The position numbers and the translations under genes are program-made. 64,000 bases of DNA from Owenia fusiformis (taxonomy: Eukaryota > Annelida > Polychaeta > Sabellida > Oweniidae), in assembly GCA_903813345.2 (NCBI GenBank), contig CAIIXF020000008.1, positions 27,574,822-27,638,821 of the forward strand. The letters run 5' to 3'. The notes beneath the pieces were generated by a model. That model made no database searches. It was not told the DNA's origin and saw only the letters and a program-made list of their open reading frames with translations. This document shows positions 15,001-25,353 of this stretch, piece by piece; the stretch's first letter is position 1, and the number at the start of each line of letters is the position of its first letter.

Positions 15001-18000
15001 ATGATCTAACATGACATAGTATGCCTTACACCTCATCCTCCCTATCATTATTAAAGACTACTAAAGTATCTCACTAGTGATCCACTCGATTATGCTGGTT
15101 ACCTAAATGGTTTGTTTCGGTAACAAAATGTGGGAACATCGAAGGTATGATTTTTCCTTTTTCCTTATTTCACACTTTGTAGGCAGAATTCCCAGACATT
15201 TTTCTCACAAACGTGTATCAGTATCATATGTTTAAGAAAATGTGCATATTTGCGAACAAATAGTTCAGAAGACAACATAATAGTACTGTTGTCTTCTGAG
15301 CTATTTTTTAACAGATTGTCCTCAAATTTTTACACTTTACATGGTAAGATGTTCTTCAACTGATTAACTCTTCGACCATCTTGCTTTCTTGGACATCAAA
15401 TCCACACTGCTATGTTTAAGGCCGATCTTGTTCACCATGTGCTTTGTTTACTCTGTTTTTGTAACAGTTCTAGAACTTCTTACCATGTAACAAGAAAATC
15501 AGTTAAGTAGTTTTCCTGGAATCGCAATGACAAGATTTATCTAAAAACGTTCAAGATGGCTGCTAGAATGCAAAATGTCTGCTTATAAGTTGATCAGCTG
15601 TAGAACTTCTTACCATGTAACATGTGTGAAAATTTAAAGCAAATCAGTTAAGTGGTTTTCCTGGAATCGCAATTACAAGATTTATTTAAAAACGTTCAAG
15701 ATGGCTGCTAGAATGCAAAATGGCTACTTAAAAGTTAAACAGCTGTAGTACTTCTTACCATGTAACATGTGTGAAAATTTGAAGCAAATTTGTAAAGTGT
15801 TTTTCCTGGAATCGTGATGACAAGATTTATCTACAAACTTCCAAGATGGCCGCCAGAATGCAAGATGGCTATCGGAAAGTTAATCAGCTCTATAACTTCT
15901 TACTATATAACATGTGTGAAAATTTGAGGTAAAACTGTTACGTGGTTTTCCTGGAATCGTGATGACAAGATTTATCTAAAAACTTCCAAGATGGCCGACA
16001 GAATGCAACTTGGCCACCGAAAAGTTAATCAGCTCTAGAACGTCATACATGTAACATGTGTGAAAATTCGAAGTAAAACTGTGAAGTGGTTTTTCTGAAA
16101 TCGTGATTACAAGATTTATCTATAAACCTTCCAAAATGGCCGCCAGAATGCAATGTAACATGTGTGAAAATTTGAAGTAAAACTGTTACGTGGTTTTCCT
16201 GGAATCGTGATGACAAGATTTATTTAGAAACTTCCAAGATGGCCGACAGAATGCAACATGGCCACTGAAAAGTTAATCAGCTCTAGAACTTCATACCATG
16301 TAACATGTGTGAAAATTTGAAGTTAATCTGTTGGGTAGTTTTCCTGGAATCACGATGACAAGATTTATCCCCAAATTTCCAAGATGGCCGTCAGAATGCA
16401 AGATGGCTGCCGAAAAGTTATTCACCCCTAGATTTTCTTACCATGTAACATGTGTGAAAATTTGAAGTAAATCCGTTTGGTTTTCCTGAAATCATGATGA
16501 CAAGATTTATCTTAAAACTTCAAAGATGGCCGCCAGAATGCAAGATGGCCACCGATAAACAAATGAGGTCGAGGACTTTTTATCATAGAACATTTGTGAA
16601 AATGTGAAGTACATCTGTAGAGTGATTTTTCTGGAATAACGATGACAAGATTTATCTAAAAAAATCCAAGATGGCCGCCAGAATGCAAGATGGCCGCCGG
16701 AAGGTTAATCAGCTCTAGAACTTCGTTACATGTAACATGTGTGAAAATTTGAAGTAAATCCATCTGGTGGTTTTCTTGGAATCGTGATGACTAGAAAATG
16801 AGACTTCAGAATACCACCTTGTCTAACCCCATTTTGGTGCCTTTTGCCCCTGTTTCTATCAATAGAAGAGGTGTTTTCTTGAAGAGGGAAGTCTGTTCTT
16901 TCAAACGGTACAATCATTTTATGTGGGAAAGCACCGGACAATGAAACCTTTTTTCAGAGGGTCCAGATCAGGGACTACAATGGATGCACTGAAGAAATAG
17001 TTACAGAAATGGCAATATTCATATCAATGAGTTGAATTTTCAGGTAGCTAGCAAGGCGCTTCAGGTTCCCTGCGAAAGGATCCACATCCTTGAAACAAAT
17101 ACAAACTGTATTCCAAACGCTCTTCCTACAGCAGCCAGCCATGGATCAGATCTCTTTGGTATGGCTGTCAAAGTGAGTTATATTGCATGAATTGTGTTCC
17201 AAATGCCCTTGCTAAAGCAGCTAGTCATTGATCGGATCTCTTTGGTAGGGCTGTCAAAGTGAGTTATATTGCATGAATTATGCTCTTGCTACAGTAGCTA
17301 GTCATGGATCTGCTCTATTTTGTATGGATGTAAATTGAGTTCCAAACGCTCTTGCTACAGCAGTCAGTCATGGATCGGATCTCTTTGGAATGGCTGTCAA
17401 AGTGAGTTATATTGCATTAATTGTGATCCAAATGCTCTTGCTAAAGCAGCTAGTCATGGATCGGATCTCTTTGGTATGGCTGTAAAAGTGAGTTATAGTA
17501 TATTGCATGAATTTTATTCTTAATATATAATAATATATATTGAATTGTGTTCCAAACGTTCTTGCTACAGCAGCTAGTCATGGACCATATCTCTTTGGTA
17601 TGGTCTCAAGTATCACGTGGATGTACACATAAACCAAGGGACAACGAACCAAGTGTCTTAGATCGCATAACTAAATAATAAGAATTGTCAATGTCAATAA
17701 TAAGAATTGTCAATTGTCAAGATGAAGAATGACTATAATATAAAAATGTTTTGTGCATGTATGTATACAGCTATAATTTTCTATTTTCCAGGATGCCTGC
17801 GAAAAGTTGGTCGTTCGATTGAAACCGTATAAACAAAAAAATCTTGACAAACCATGGGAGAAATGGGTAAATGCTTAAAAATTTATTTTTGGGATGATAT
17901 CTCTGCTTATCACTGTCAAACATGTTTTTTCACCTGTTATAACCTGTGTATAAAGGATAGTGCCAACTACACTTATCTGCTGAAAATAAAGTGTCATGAA

Positions 18001-21000
18001 ACAAGCCAATGGATGGAATAGCGCAATCTTTGTGATTGACGAATACCTAACATACCAGATCATATCAACAAAAGAACATAATTTCTCCATTAGGAATTAG
18101 CATAAAATTTCTACAACCATACATTTCGTATATCAGTCAAGCCGAGTAATTAAGTCAACATTCGAAAATAAAAATCTCAAAAATCGTACATCTTTGATTT
18201 TCAAAATAATTTGTGAGGTGGCTATTAAGACGATTATACACATTTTAACGTATTAATTTTGAGTACATCTCGAATCCATTCTCAACAAAGCGTTCTCGAA
18301 ATAAGTGTTCGAAATATTTGAGTTCGGGATGATAAAAGTACGTTAAGATATACCGCTCCTTAACAAACTCCTTTGGGAACAAGATATAGAATCATATGCA
18401 TATTCTTCTTGTTTACTCGCTGACACATAACAACGAATGTTACATAAGTAAATATCTCCGTTTTGAATAATTTTGTAAACGTTGTTCTCTACAGGTGCCA
18501 TTTTTATAATTGAAAAACAAAATTGAACATTTTGCATTTCTAAATTGATAAGTTTCTTGGGATACAACTTAACTGTTAACGATTTAGGTCATTAATAATA
18601 TTTCCCTAAGTGATCCCATGCTAAATAGACAGTAATTAGGTCATTGTTTTGTGTTCAACCTTGTTTGCATGACTTTTAAACATGAGTCGACAATTATGTA
18701 GGAAATTTCAATTCCAAATGTAAGCGTGACAACTCCTGTTTTTGCACAAAATTTAGCCTTTTAGAATGATAGATCGCCAAAATCTGCATGTACCTCTCAA
18801 TGAGGCGACACGTTTTTAAATGTATAGATGCTGGGCTATAAACTCAAACAAAATTCAAACCACCCGCTATTATTTTGATTACACAAGACGAAATTTCTAC
18901 TCCCGGGGAGCACTGTGGTAACACTTTGAAGGAGGATTCTTGAAAAATCGTTCACATTTTCACAAAAGGTTTCACACAATTTTATTGCTTTGTTTAAGCC
19001 TCCACTAATATCATACTCAAATCCGATACCATAATTATGAATTAAAATGAAACATTAAACTCACCAGGTTATTTGATAAACCGTTTCGAGAGTTGATGAT
19101 TTGAGTTAACTGTGGATATTTATATAAATGTAAGTCGGCATGCATTTGACAATTAATGTACACACATGATGTATATGCATCAACGTGTGACTTAAATATC
19201 AATTCGTGACTATCATATTTGGCTTTCAAAAATTAAGTTGGAAGTTACAGTGGTTGGAGATTAACAAAAACGTCAATCACATCCAAATATCCGAACGACG
19301 TCAAGTATTAGCAATACACTTTTAGTGCATCTCGAAAGAGGCAATGTTCTTTGATCCAGCAATGTGCATTCCGAAAGAAAAAATTCACAAATATCAACAA
19401 ATTTCATTGAGTTGGATATTACATTCGAAATCACAACTTTCGAAATATTTGTTTTAACCAAGAATTGTAAGAACTTAAAACATGTTGTTAGTTTTTCAAA
19501 CCGCACATCCTCATTTACGTTCTTTAACAAGGATGCATTCATCTGAAAACATGGATTTTCTTGATTATTCTTCAAAACTACCCTTGAAATATAAGTATGT
19601 GGGATATTACAGTGTAAATTGACACGCATTTTTTTGCTCCATATCATGAAAAAATAGATGCAGTACCATCTTTCAATATTTGAAAACAGAAAGTTCATTC
19701 TGTATGTAAACAAGAAAAAATACATAATGGTTGATTCATAATGAAAAATGACCAATAACATACATCTTTTGAAGTAGGGGTATACAGGGACATAGTGGAA
19801 ATTCAGAAATTTAGGCCATATCCCCAAGATTGCTTCACCAATATGTAACAGAACATCTTTATCATTTACACGTTTGCTGATAGGTTAATTGAAAATAATT
19901 AAACAGAGGTTTACTTCAATTGTGGCACCATTCTTAGTTAATATTGATGAACATACGAATATCGAATGTTGACTAAGTTACTTGGCTTGACCGATATGCG
20001 TCCAGTCGCATTTAGTGCTACTGAACATACGGTCATTTAAACATGCATGCTGACATTTTTAGGTGATAGATGCGTATCTGGACTCCACTAATCTCTCGGC
20101 TGCTGGATTCTATGATCGGGGACCGCAACATTACCAGAATTTTAATAATCCATATGATGGTGGAAAAGGGCCCCAATATTTTGTGTGTGGCGCAACCGTT
20201 GCTGAGGTTGAAGTTGATTGTCTTACAGGAGCTAATAGAGTAAGTGACGTTATTAATTATTAATTATACTCAGGCATATTTCAAATTTTGACGTTCGAGG
20301 TTCTCAGCATGAATGTTTTCATTTTAGAGCATTTTAGAGCGTCCTTCATAGGTCAAAACGTTAAAAGTAAGCCGTCACGCGTAACATTTTAGGAGCGCGA
20401 TATTTTTCAAAATGATGTAGAATCATTATTTTTTCATCAGTTTTGATGATGCAGGTAGGAATCAATTCCTGGGACAATGATCTTTATTACGGGGTCATTA
20501 AATTTAAAGTAACAGTGGAATATGACGCTGATTTTTCACCTTCAAACGAAATCACAGGACCGTCACGCTGGACACTTTGCCGACCCCTAGACAAGCAAAA
20601 TGCAATTTATTTTAGAATTAATTATTTTTAAAGGTTGAAATTAAAAGTGGAAACAAGGTTTTGGCTAAAATTAACAAATCTGAAGAAAAATATGAGATAT
20701 CGAATGATACTTAGGGTATGAAAAATGTCCCATTTAGTATTTTTTAGCTTAAAATGCGTAAATCCAGCCGTCATGTACGCGCATTAGAACTAAAAAAAAT
20801 ATATCAAATTAAAAACATTTTAGATATAGATTTTTAGTATATTTTATTCGTGGAAATTTTCAAACACTTCCAAACATGAAGAAGCGCTGAAGAGAATGCT
20901 CATCTGTTACTAGATCTAAACAGTGAGACCATTGTACATAATTAATCTAAAAACGTTCTCTGCGTTTGTGCTGCCGAAATTTCCGTGAAAACAAAGCTTC

Positions 21001-24000
21001 TTCCAACTTTGTTTGGTGATTCGAATTTTACAGTCTAACATGTCAATTGCGTCAATTGCGTTCTGTGACACACTAATTTCAAATATCAAAATATCATTTC
21101 CACTTAAAACAGAAATGTTTACGCATTTCATTTTGTAGCATAACTGCAGTCATTGCGCTTCACCTAATGACCACTATTTCAGCCCTTAAATATTCCCCAA
21201 AGTATAATTTGGCACTGAATTGGTTATTGTAAACCTAGAAATAATCTTTTCATGGCTAAATATCTTTAAAAGATCACAATATTTAGCAATGTCCATTTCT
21301 TCTCTGCAAAGAAGTCTCGTTTGAATGTCACGCCGTAAAATCTTCTTATGCGTGGATCTCGTTCGGGTCTCAAACAAGTGAAAGCCGTTTCGTTATATTT
21401 GGATCGTGAAATAATGTATCTTTCTGATCAAATACCAGTCATCTGTCAAAAGGCCTTGTTGTTATGCTGGAGAATATGAAGAATGCGTATATGTGTCTAT
21501 TGAATCTAGAATAAGTTTATATACAGTCACGCAATGTGTGTTCGGGGGCTATCGTAAGCTTAATTACATGTAGGTGAAGTATTTAGCACTACTAAAATAC
21601 TATCATTGTCTGCATGCCGCGGGTAGACCTGGACTTCCCGGATCACCCTTTGACCCTTTGAAATCAAAATATCCCGGAAGACCATCAATTCCAGCTGGGC
21701 CCACATCGCCCTTTGATCCTTTAATTCCTTGCACTCCATCGAATCCGCGTTCGCCTTTTGAGCACTGTGTTCGCAAGTTGTAATCGCCACTTTCACCTTT
21801 TGCTCCTTTTCTTCCTCTTCGACCACGTTTATAATTACTGGTTCGACCGACATCACCTTTTGACCCCGGAAAACCGGGTTCGCCTTTCATTCCACCGGGA
21901 AGTCCTGGTGCTCCTGATTCACCTTTCAATCCTCCGTCACCTGGTGGACCCCTCGCCCATTGTCCCTTGGCTCCAGGAACGCCGGGTGCACCGTCCAGAC
22001 CGGGCAAACCCCTATCACCCTTCAATCCTGAAAGTCCTTGAATGCCAGGGTATCCGCGATCACCCTTTTCACATTTTTGTTCCATGCATTTAGCAGTCAT
22101 TTCTTTTCTCAGCTGCGCGAGTAATTCATTTAGTTCACCTCTTGTCACAATGTACCTAGCATTGATTACATTTGGATCCCGAACATCGTTTGGTTCAGCA
22201 TTAGTGTAAAGGTATAGCGTTGCAGCAAACAATGCAAACTGAAGCAACATCGTAGATAAATCTTAATCGCGCTTGTTATTAGTTACACCCGTATTGATTT
22301 AAAAACTGCACAGTATTACTTGGGCCCTTGTATATTCAACATGGTGTCAAATTTTAAGTAGTTAAAGATGTAGACTAATCATGTTGCGATGTTTTGGTAA
22401 TGTATTTTCCGCCATTTCCGTGATTTGCGTATCTAGCTAAGGAGACAAACTCGAGATTCGTTTTCAATTGAAGGAGATAGGTGTACTTGATATTGTACAT
22501 CCAACTCCATCCACAACATTACTAAAATTCACGACTTTAGATTAATGCCTAGATCACATAAGCTCCGATTCATCGGCAGGCGATTTATGATAAAAATGAA
22601 TGCAATTCTGGACAAAGTACTCAATCGCCCAGGCGCTGGGAAATGAATCGGAGCTCATGTGATCGAGGCATGAGTGTACTTTGTTCAAAAATGTTCAAGA
22701 CTCAGAGCAGTTCGAATTTTCATCATTCCATGTTATGTCTATTTTCTTAAATGTTCAACTGTCCCGTGACTTTATTTCTGTGCGGTACTTCGATTTGCCA
22801 GATGATCTGTCAAAAATGAGACGTCGCCTTTATCGATTCAATCCAGACATTTATGTATCTCAAAAAGGTACGGAGTATATCATCTTAAATATTCAATAAC
22901 TGTGTGCAATTCTACATCAGATATCTCGCTCAATGCATATTTTCAAAAATAAAATCAGGATTGAAAAGATATCATTGGCACGATTTTCAAGAAAACTTTG
23001 CATTCAACATTTTACACTCTCTTTCCATTTTCATTCTTCTCTTAGCTAGTTTTGTCCCTCGAGACAATGCTTGCTTTCATTTCGCGACAGGAATTGCAGA
23101 GGATATGTTTTACTTTGTTATTGAAACAAAGAACATTCAACACAGGTCTGCATTTTTAACTTTGTGGAGCATGTTTATGTTATGATAACCTAGAAAACTG
23201 GAGATGTCAAGTTGAGTCATCTTTCTTCGAATTCGATATGTTTAAAAGTACTACTTGGAATAGTAGTTGTTTACTGGCAATACATTGTAGGTGGCTTCGT
23301 GCTATAGCATAAGGACGATCATTTGACGAGTGTCGAGCTTTTAATAGGACATAAATATTGATATCACACTCTTAAAAGCCCAGTGCTTATGATATTCTGT
23401 ACAGCACTATTATCTATAGCTTCATAATCGAAATCTATAGCTTAATTCAAATCAAAATTCTATAAAAGGTGTGGAGGTTGGTAGATGTACATGACTATCA
23501 CAGGCTATGCCAGAACCATAGACCGGGTACATCCATAAAAGAAATTGAGTCTGAGTTCTCTAAGAAAACCATTTTTACTCTTCTACTTTCGGACTCCAAG
23601 ACCCACGTATTTATACATGTTCTTGGCACTATTCTGGCCAATACATTAAATGAATGTATTTTCTTATACTGCTGTTTATGTCAAAATGATATATTCCAGG
23701 TTCTACGAATAGATGCCACGTTGGATCTTGGACGCAGTTTAAATCCTGCAATAGACATTGGACAAATAGATGGCGCTTTTGTTATGGTAATAAATACAAT
23801 GTGGTCCAAAAAGCGAATCCTTGCAACAAGCTATATCTCTGTTATTAGTGACCTTTATTTTACCAAGAAAAACTTTACTTTCCTCTTAAACGTGCCAGAA
23901 TATTAGCCCAACTGAAACGGGTAATAACCGAGATATATCTTATTGCAATGTTTCACTTTTTGGACCACCCTCTATTAATTCATTTATGATAATATAACCT

Positions 24001-25069
24001 TGGTATGTAGGAATCAAAACATGTTAGTCTCAGTCAAAACACATTGGATACTTTGCATTTTCGACAATTCTCTTTGATTGGACAACCAGTTAGAAATTTC
24101 AGATGTTTAATCAATGTTTCTCAACATTTTTTCCAAGAAATGAGTTGGCAGATATTATTATGAGTGGTACCATGGGCGTTCAAGAGATAAAATGCATGGC
24201 GGTACCTACATGTACAGTAGTTGTAGCTCACCGTGTATTTTTTTTACGTGAATGATGATGAAAATGATTTCTGGCTTTAAATATTCAAAACCACTTGAGT
24301 AAAACATTTTGGTTGTCATTGTCAGGGTTTTAGAAATAAATTATTAATATATACATCTAAACCAAAAATGGTATAACTTTAACATTATCTCCTTCCCAGA
24401 GGGAGTTACAATTACCTTTCTCCTTATATTTTCTTTTTAAAGGCTTTTGGTTTGTTCGTGTCTGAGAAATTGGAATATGATGAGAATGGTTTCCTTGTGT
24501 CCAAAGATACTTCCTCCTACCATATTCCTGGTTCAAGGGATATCCCAACACAGTTCAACATACAACTTTTCAACACTGACAGCAAAGAGGCGGTGCTATA
24601 TGGCTCTAAGGTACATGTATGTCTTACACTTATCATATACAGTATACAAGTAATAAAAGCCTACTTTATAAAAAAAGATATTGAGATACATTAACAAGTA
24701 AACATTGAAACTGAAAATGGGGGCATTCACATTTTCCATTCGGAACTGTTGAACATTTAGAAAATAGGCATGCCATGAGATGCAAAAACTATTTTGGTCA
24801 AAACTAGCTTTCAATTTGTCATTTTCCTTTTGTAATACTTCCTTTAAGGAATGCTTTACATACAGCTGTTCTGGTTTTCTATAGTTATCAAAAATGTTTA
24901 TATTCAAATACTGATATAGGGAGTAGGTGAACCTCCAATCCACATGGGGATAGCAGCCTTCATGGCCATCAAAGATGCAATTAGAGCTTCTCGTAAAGAA
25001 AATGGTGTGGATGGAAACTTCCAACTTAATAGCCCTGCAAGTTCTGAACAAATATTCCACCTGTGTTAA
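20..25069 (+). CDS. XDH/aldehyde oxidase-like molybdo-flavoenzyme, copy A (5' part outside window; exons 15-33)
   Basis: Exons (numbered from copy B) are 20-179, 405-591, 816-982, 1496-1615, 1842-1941, 2394-2518, 2770-2903, 3129-3216, 3725-3811, 4099-4296, 4956-5104, 5450-5534, 7315-7410, 17044-17172, 17792-17866, 20063-20239, 23700-23786, 24443-24610 and 24920-25069 (TAA). All have AG/GT borders and compatible phases, giving one open frame of 2,482 nt. The family uses Mo-pterin, two 2Fe-2S clusters and FAD to hydroxylate purines or aldehydes, usually as cytosolic homodimers. Visible marks are STQ (exon 20), GGGFGGKE (exon 21), MRGF (exon 24), GGVEMGQG (exon 27), [10 protein letters not shown] (exon 28), [15 protein letters not shown] (exon 31) and the catalytic GEPP glutamate (exon 33). 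No internal stop is seen. The promoter and exons 1-14 lie upstream of the window. Exact substrate is unknown; the family call is firm. Confidence 0.93.
405..25069 (+). CDS. Copy A exons 16-33: molybdopterin domain and C-terminus
   Basis: This is the only complete molybdenum domain in the window. Exons 30-33, absent from the visible part of copy B, encode [11 protein letters not shown], the [12 protein letters not shown] strand, [20 protein letters not shown], the [14 protein letters not shown] region and [21 protein letters not shown]. The glutamate in GEPP (about residue 1254) is the family's catalytic base. The protein stops after SEQIFHLC, about 20 residues short of the usual family end. 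A +1 shift near 25055 would give [14 protein letters not shown] and a later stop, nearer to the family's ACVDKF-type tail, so a one-base indel or real shortening is possible. Intron sizes range from about 110 bp to 9.6 kb. Confidence 0.88.
4318..4915 (+). repeat. 46-bp minisatellite in intron 24, copy A
   Basis: About 13 units of roughly 46-47 bp. Each has a core like CTACGATCTGTCGATC or CGATCTGTTGACTTC followed by ATTAGTTATCATTTATTTACA. Units alternate between two subtypes (CGATC and TGACTTC). Confidence 0.9.
5905..7314 (+). repeat. Array of exon 27 5'-edge duplicates, copy A
   Basis: About 13 units of roughly 96 bp precede exon 27. Each unit contains the intron's last 35-40 bp (GGTTATCATATGCTAC, TATCATATTTCTAG) and then about 40 bp matching the start of exon 27 (GTGAACATCTACAAAGATGG). 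It then runs through GTGGTGTCTGTATACAATC into the next unit. Many units still encode ALVNI(F/Y)KDGSV after their TAG. The last unit merges into the true exon at 7315. One unit near 6915 keeps more exon sequence (ATCAGTCATGGCGATGTC), which shows the exon is the source. Unit lengths and sequences are degenerate. Confidence 0.88.
7556..10571. mobile_element. Foldback-like element 1, intron 27 of copy A
   Basis: About 3.0 kb with inverted arms of roughly 1 kb. The left end AGGCCATCAGC and the right end (inverse complement AGGCAATCAGC) match. GATAGCATTGCAGGAGTGGTAGC at 7665-7687 is mirrored at 10440-10462. The arms are built from direct repeats rich in AAGATGGC(C/T)(A/G)CCAAAATG. The central 1 kb is T-rich and AT-rich with no recognisable transposase; a 64-codon minus-strand frame at 9408-9602 is not recognised. 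Copy B has no such element at the matching place (near 62960), so this is an insertion into A or a clean loss from B. Confidence 0.7.
12628..12708 (+). other. tRNA-like (SINE head or tRNA pseudogene) fragment
   Basis: GAGCTGGTTGAGAGCACC resembles a Pol III A box and GCGAGTTCGAGACAC a B box, about 45 bp apart, followed at 12709 by a T run. The LINE fragment's poly(T) end coincides with this run. No complete cloverleaf was established. Confidence 0.35.
12709..14304 (-). pseudogene. 5'-truncated LINE (L1/Tx1-like) ORF2 C-terminal fragment
   Basis: A minus-strand frame of 448 codons (14192-12846) plus an upstream frame (14304-14119) encode the region after the RT domain. Landmarks are [16 protein letters not shown], then [34 protein letters not shown] and a C-terminal [14 protein letters not shown] zinc-finger remnant with one cysteine missing. 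The two frames overlap and need a one-base shift near 14180. The poly(A) tail is seen as T-runs at 12709-12745. It is clearly related in order and motifs to the longer LINE at 50475-56873 but diverged. EN and RT parts are absent, consistent with 5' truncation during reverse transcription. It lies inside foldback element 2, so it is a passenger there. Confidence 0.85.
15066..15312. mobile_element. Fragment of palindromic MITE related to 38925-39442
   Basis: TGATCCACTCGATTATGCTGG, TTTCGGTAACAAAATGTGGG and AGTATCATATGTTTAAGAAA match the arm of the element in copy B intron 6. It ends in its own small hairpin (AGAAGACAAC...GTTGTCTTCT). Confidence 0.7.
17173..17615 (+). repeat. Array of exon 28 3'-edge duplicates, copy A
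   Basis: After the true donor of exon 28 there are about five further copies of the exon's last 55-60 bp with its donor. Each has CCAAACGCTCTTGCTACAG, GGATCGGATCTCTTTGGTATG and GCTGTCAAA followed by GTGAGT, joined by a TATATTGCATGAATTGTG spacer. Some units are damaged (TGTAAATTGAG, GTCTCAAG). The CTCTTGCTACAG stretch itself looks like a splice acceptor, so a unit could act as a mini-exon. Confidence 0.85.
17867..20062. other. Intron 29 of copy A, no recognised element
   Basis: About 2.2 kb of AT-rich sequence. The only long frame is a 184-codon minus-strand ORF (19273-19827), rich in Phe/Lys/Asn, with no motif I recognise. It may be chance or a decayed gene. Confidence 0.4.
19273..19827 (-). 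CDS. Unrecognised ORF of 184 codons
   Basis: The longest frame in the window not explained by an exon, a transposon or collagen. The first half is hydrophobic and aromatic ([24 protein letters not shown]); the second half has [20 protein letters not shown] and ends VRIFGCD. No signal of a known family, no clear promoter, and composition equals the surrounding intron. More likely chance or a relic than a working gene. Confidence 0.15.
   Translation of the reverse strand: MGIWPKFLNFHYVPVYPYFKRCMLLVIFHYESTIMYFFLFTYRMNFLFSNIERWYCIYFFMIWSKKMRVNLHCNIPHTYISRVVLKNNQENPCFQMNASLLKNVNEDVRFEKLTTCFKFLQFLVKTNISKVVISNVISNSMKFVDICEFFLSECTLLDQRTLPLSRCTKSVLLILDVVRIFGCD
21603..22250 (-). CDS. Secreted collagen-like protein, single exon, antisense within intron 30 of copy A
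   Basis: The 215-residue frame opens with a hydrophobic signal peptide ([15 protein letters not shown], about residues 1-18). A short charged, helical stretch follows with CMEQKC (about 54-59) that could form trimer-nucleating disulphides. Then come Gly-X-Y blocks ([43 protein letters not shown]) with several breaks, including a basic RGRRGRKG segment and NLRTQC. It ends [10 protein letters not shown]. There is no C-terminal NC1 domain, so it resembles short non-fibrillar or cuticle-type collagens rather than fibrillar ones. The ORF is clearly more GC-rich than the intron around it. A weak TATA-like TATACAAG lies about 85 bp upstream on the minus strand. It sits between exons 30 and 31 of copy A on the opposite strand. 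More exons downstream cannot be excluded. Confidence 0.75.
   Translation of the reverse strand: MLLQFALFAATLYLYTNAEPNDVRDPNVINARYIVTRGELNELLAQLRKEMTAKCMEQKCEKGDRGYPGIQGLSGLKGDRGLPGLDGAPGVPGAKGQWARGPPGDGGLKGESGAPGLPGGMKGEPGFPGSKGDVGRTSNYKRGRRGRKGAKGESGDYNLRTQCSKGERGFDGVQGIKGSKGDVGPAGIDGLPGYFDFKGSKGDPGSPGLPAACRQ
22543..22672. repeat. Short inverted repeat in intron 30 of copy A
   Basis: Arms TGCCTAGATCACATAAGCTC and GAGCTCATGTGATCGAGGCA enclose about 90 bp. It may be a small MITE or a hairpin. It is 290 bp upstream of the collagen-like start codon. Confidence 0.6.
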
Positions 25070-25178
25070 GCTAGTAGCACCTATCCAAGTGGAATATAAG
25101 TAAATATGAGCAGTTCTTAGGAAGAACAGGAACAAAAAAGAAGAACACAGAGAGGGCAAAGTCGAAGAACAAAACATT

Positions 25179-25184
25179 AATAAA
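25179..25184 (+). promoter_or_regulatory. Candidate poly(A) signal of copy A
   Basis: A perfect AATAAA lies 110 bp after the copy A stop codon, followed by a T/GT-rich stretch. It is the first canonical signal after the stop; no transcript evidence is available. Confidence 0.45.
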
Positions 25185-25353
25185 TAAGTTTCAGTTTTAT
25201 GAGTGTATTATATCACAGATTCACCCATGTATACTAAAAATACATTTAAAATGGGCTTCACTCAATGATGACTTATGAGACGCTTATTAGAGATATTTCG
25301 CATCTAGTGAAAGTACAACTTATAACGTATACTTATACTTATAGGTAAACGTA

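Larger units (their letters stand above)
10855..16976. mobile_element. Foldback-like element 2, intron 27 of copy A, with 5-bp TSD
   Basis: The 6,122-bp element begins AGTCCCTGATC and ends GATCAGGGACT. It is flanked by ACAAT on both sides (10850-10854, 16977-16981); reading the ends as TAGTCCC would give a 3-bp CAA duplication instead. Copy B keeps the empty site as TCAAT at 63254-63258. The arms (about 10855-11560 left, 15450-16976 right) are inverted. They consist of roughly 130-145-bp direct repeats containing CAAGATGGCCGCCAGAATG and TTCCTGGAATCGTGATGAC. A second module (CAGGGGCAAAAGGCAC) recurs four times in 10975-11920. The centre holds a truncated LINE and an older palindromic MITE. No transposase was found. 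Confidence 0.75.

Noticed and set aside
22681-23185. Two plus-strand ORFs upstream of the collagen-like gene
   Set aside because: No motif, different frames, composition like the intron; not supported as genes.
24596-25177. 193-codon minus-strand ORF
   Set aside because: It lies opposite exons 32 and 33 of copy A and has no family motif; it is a shadow of the coding strand.
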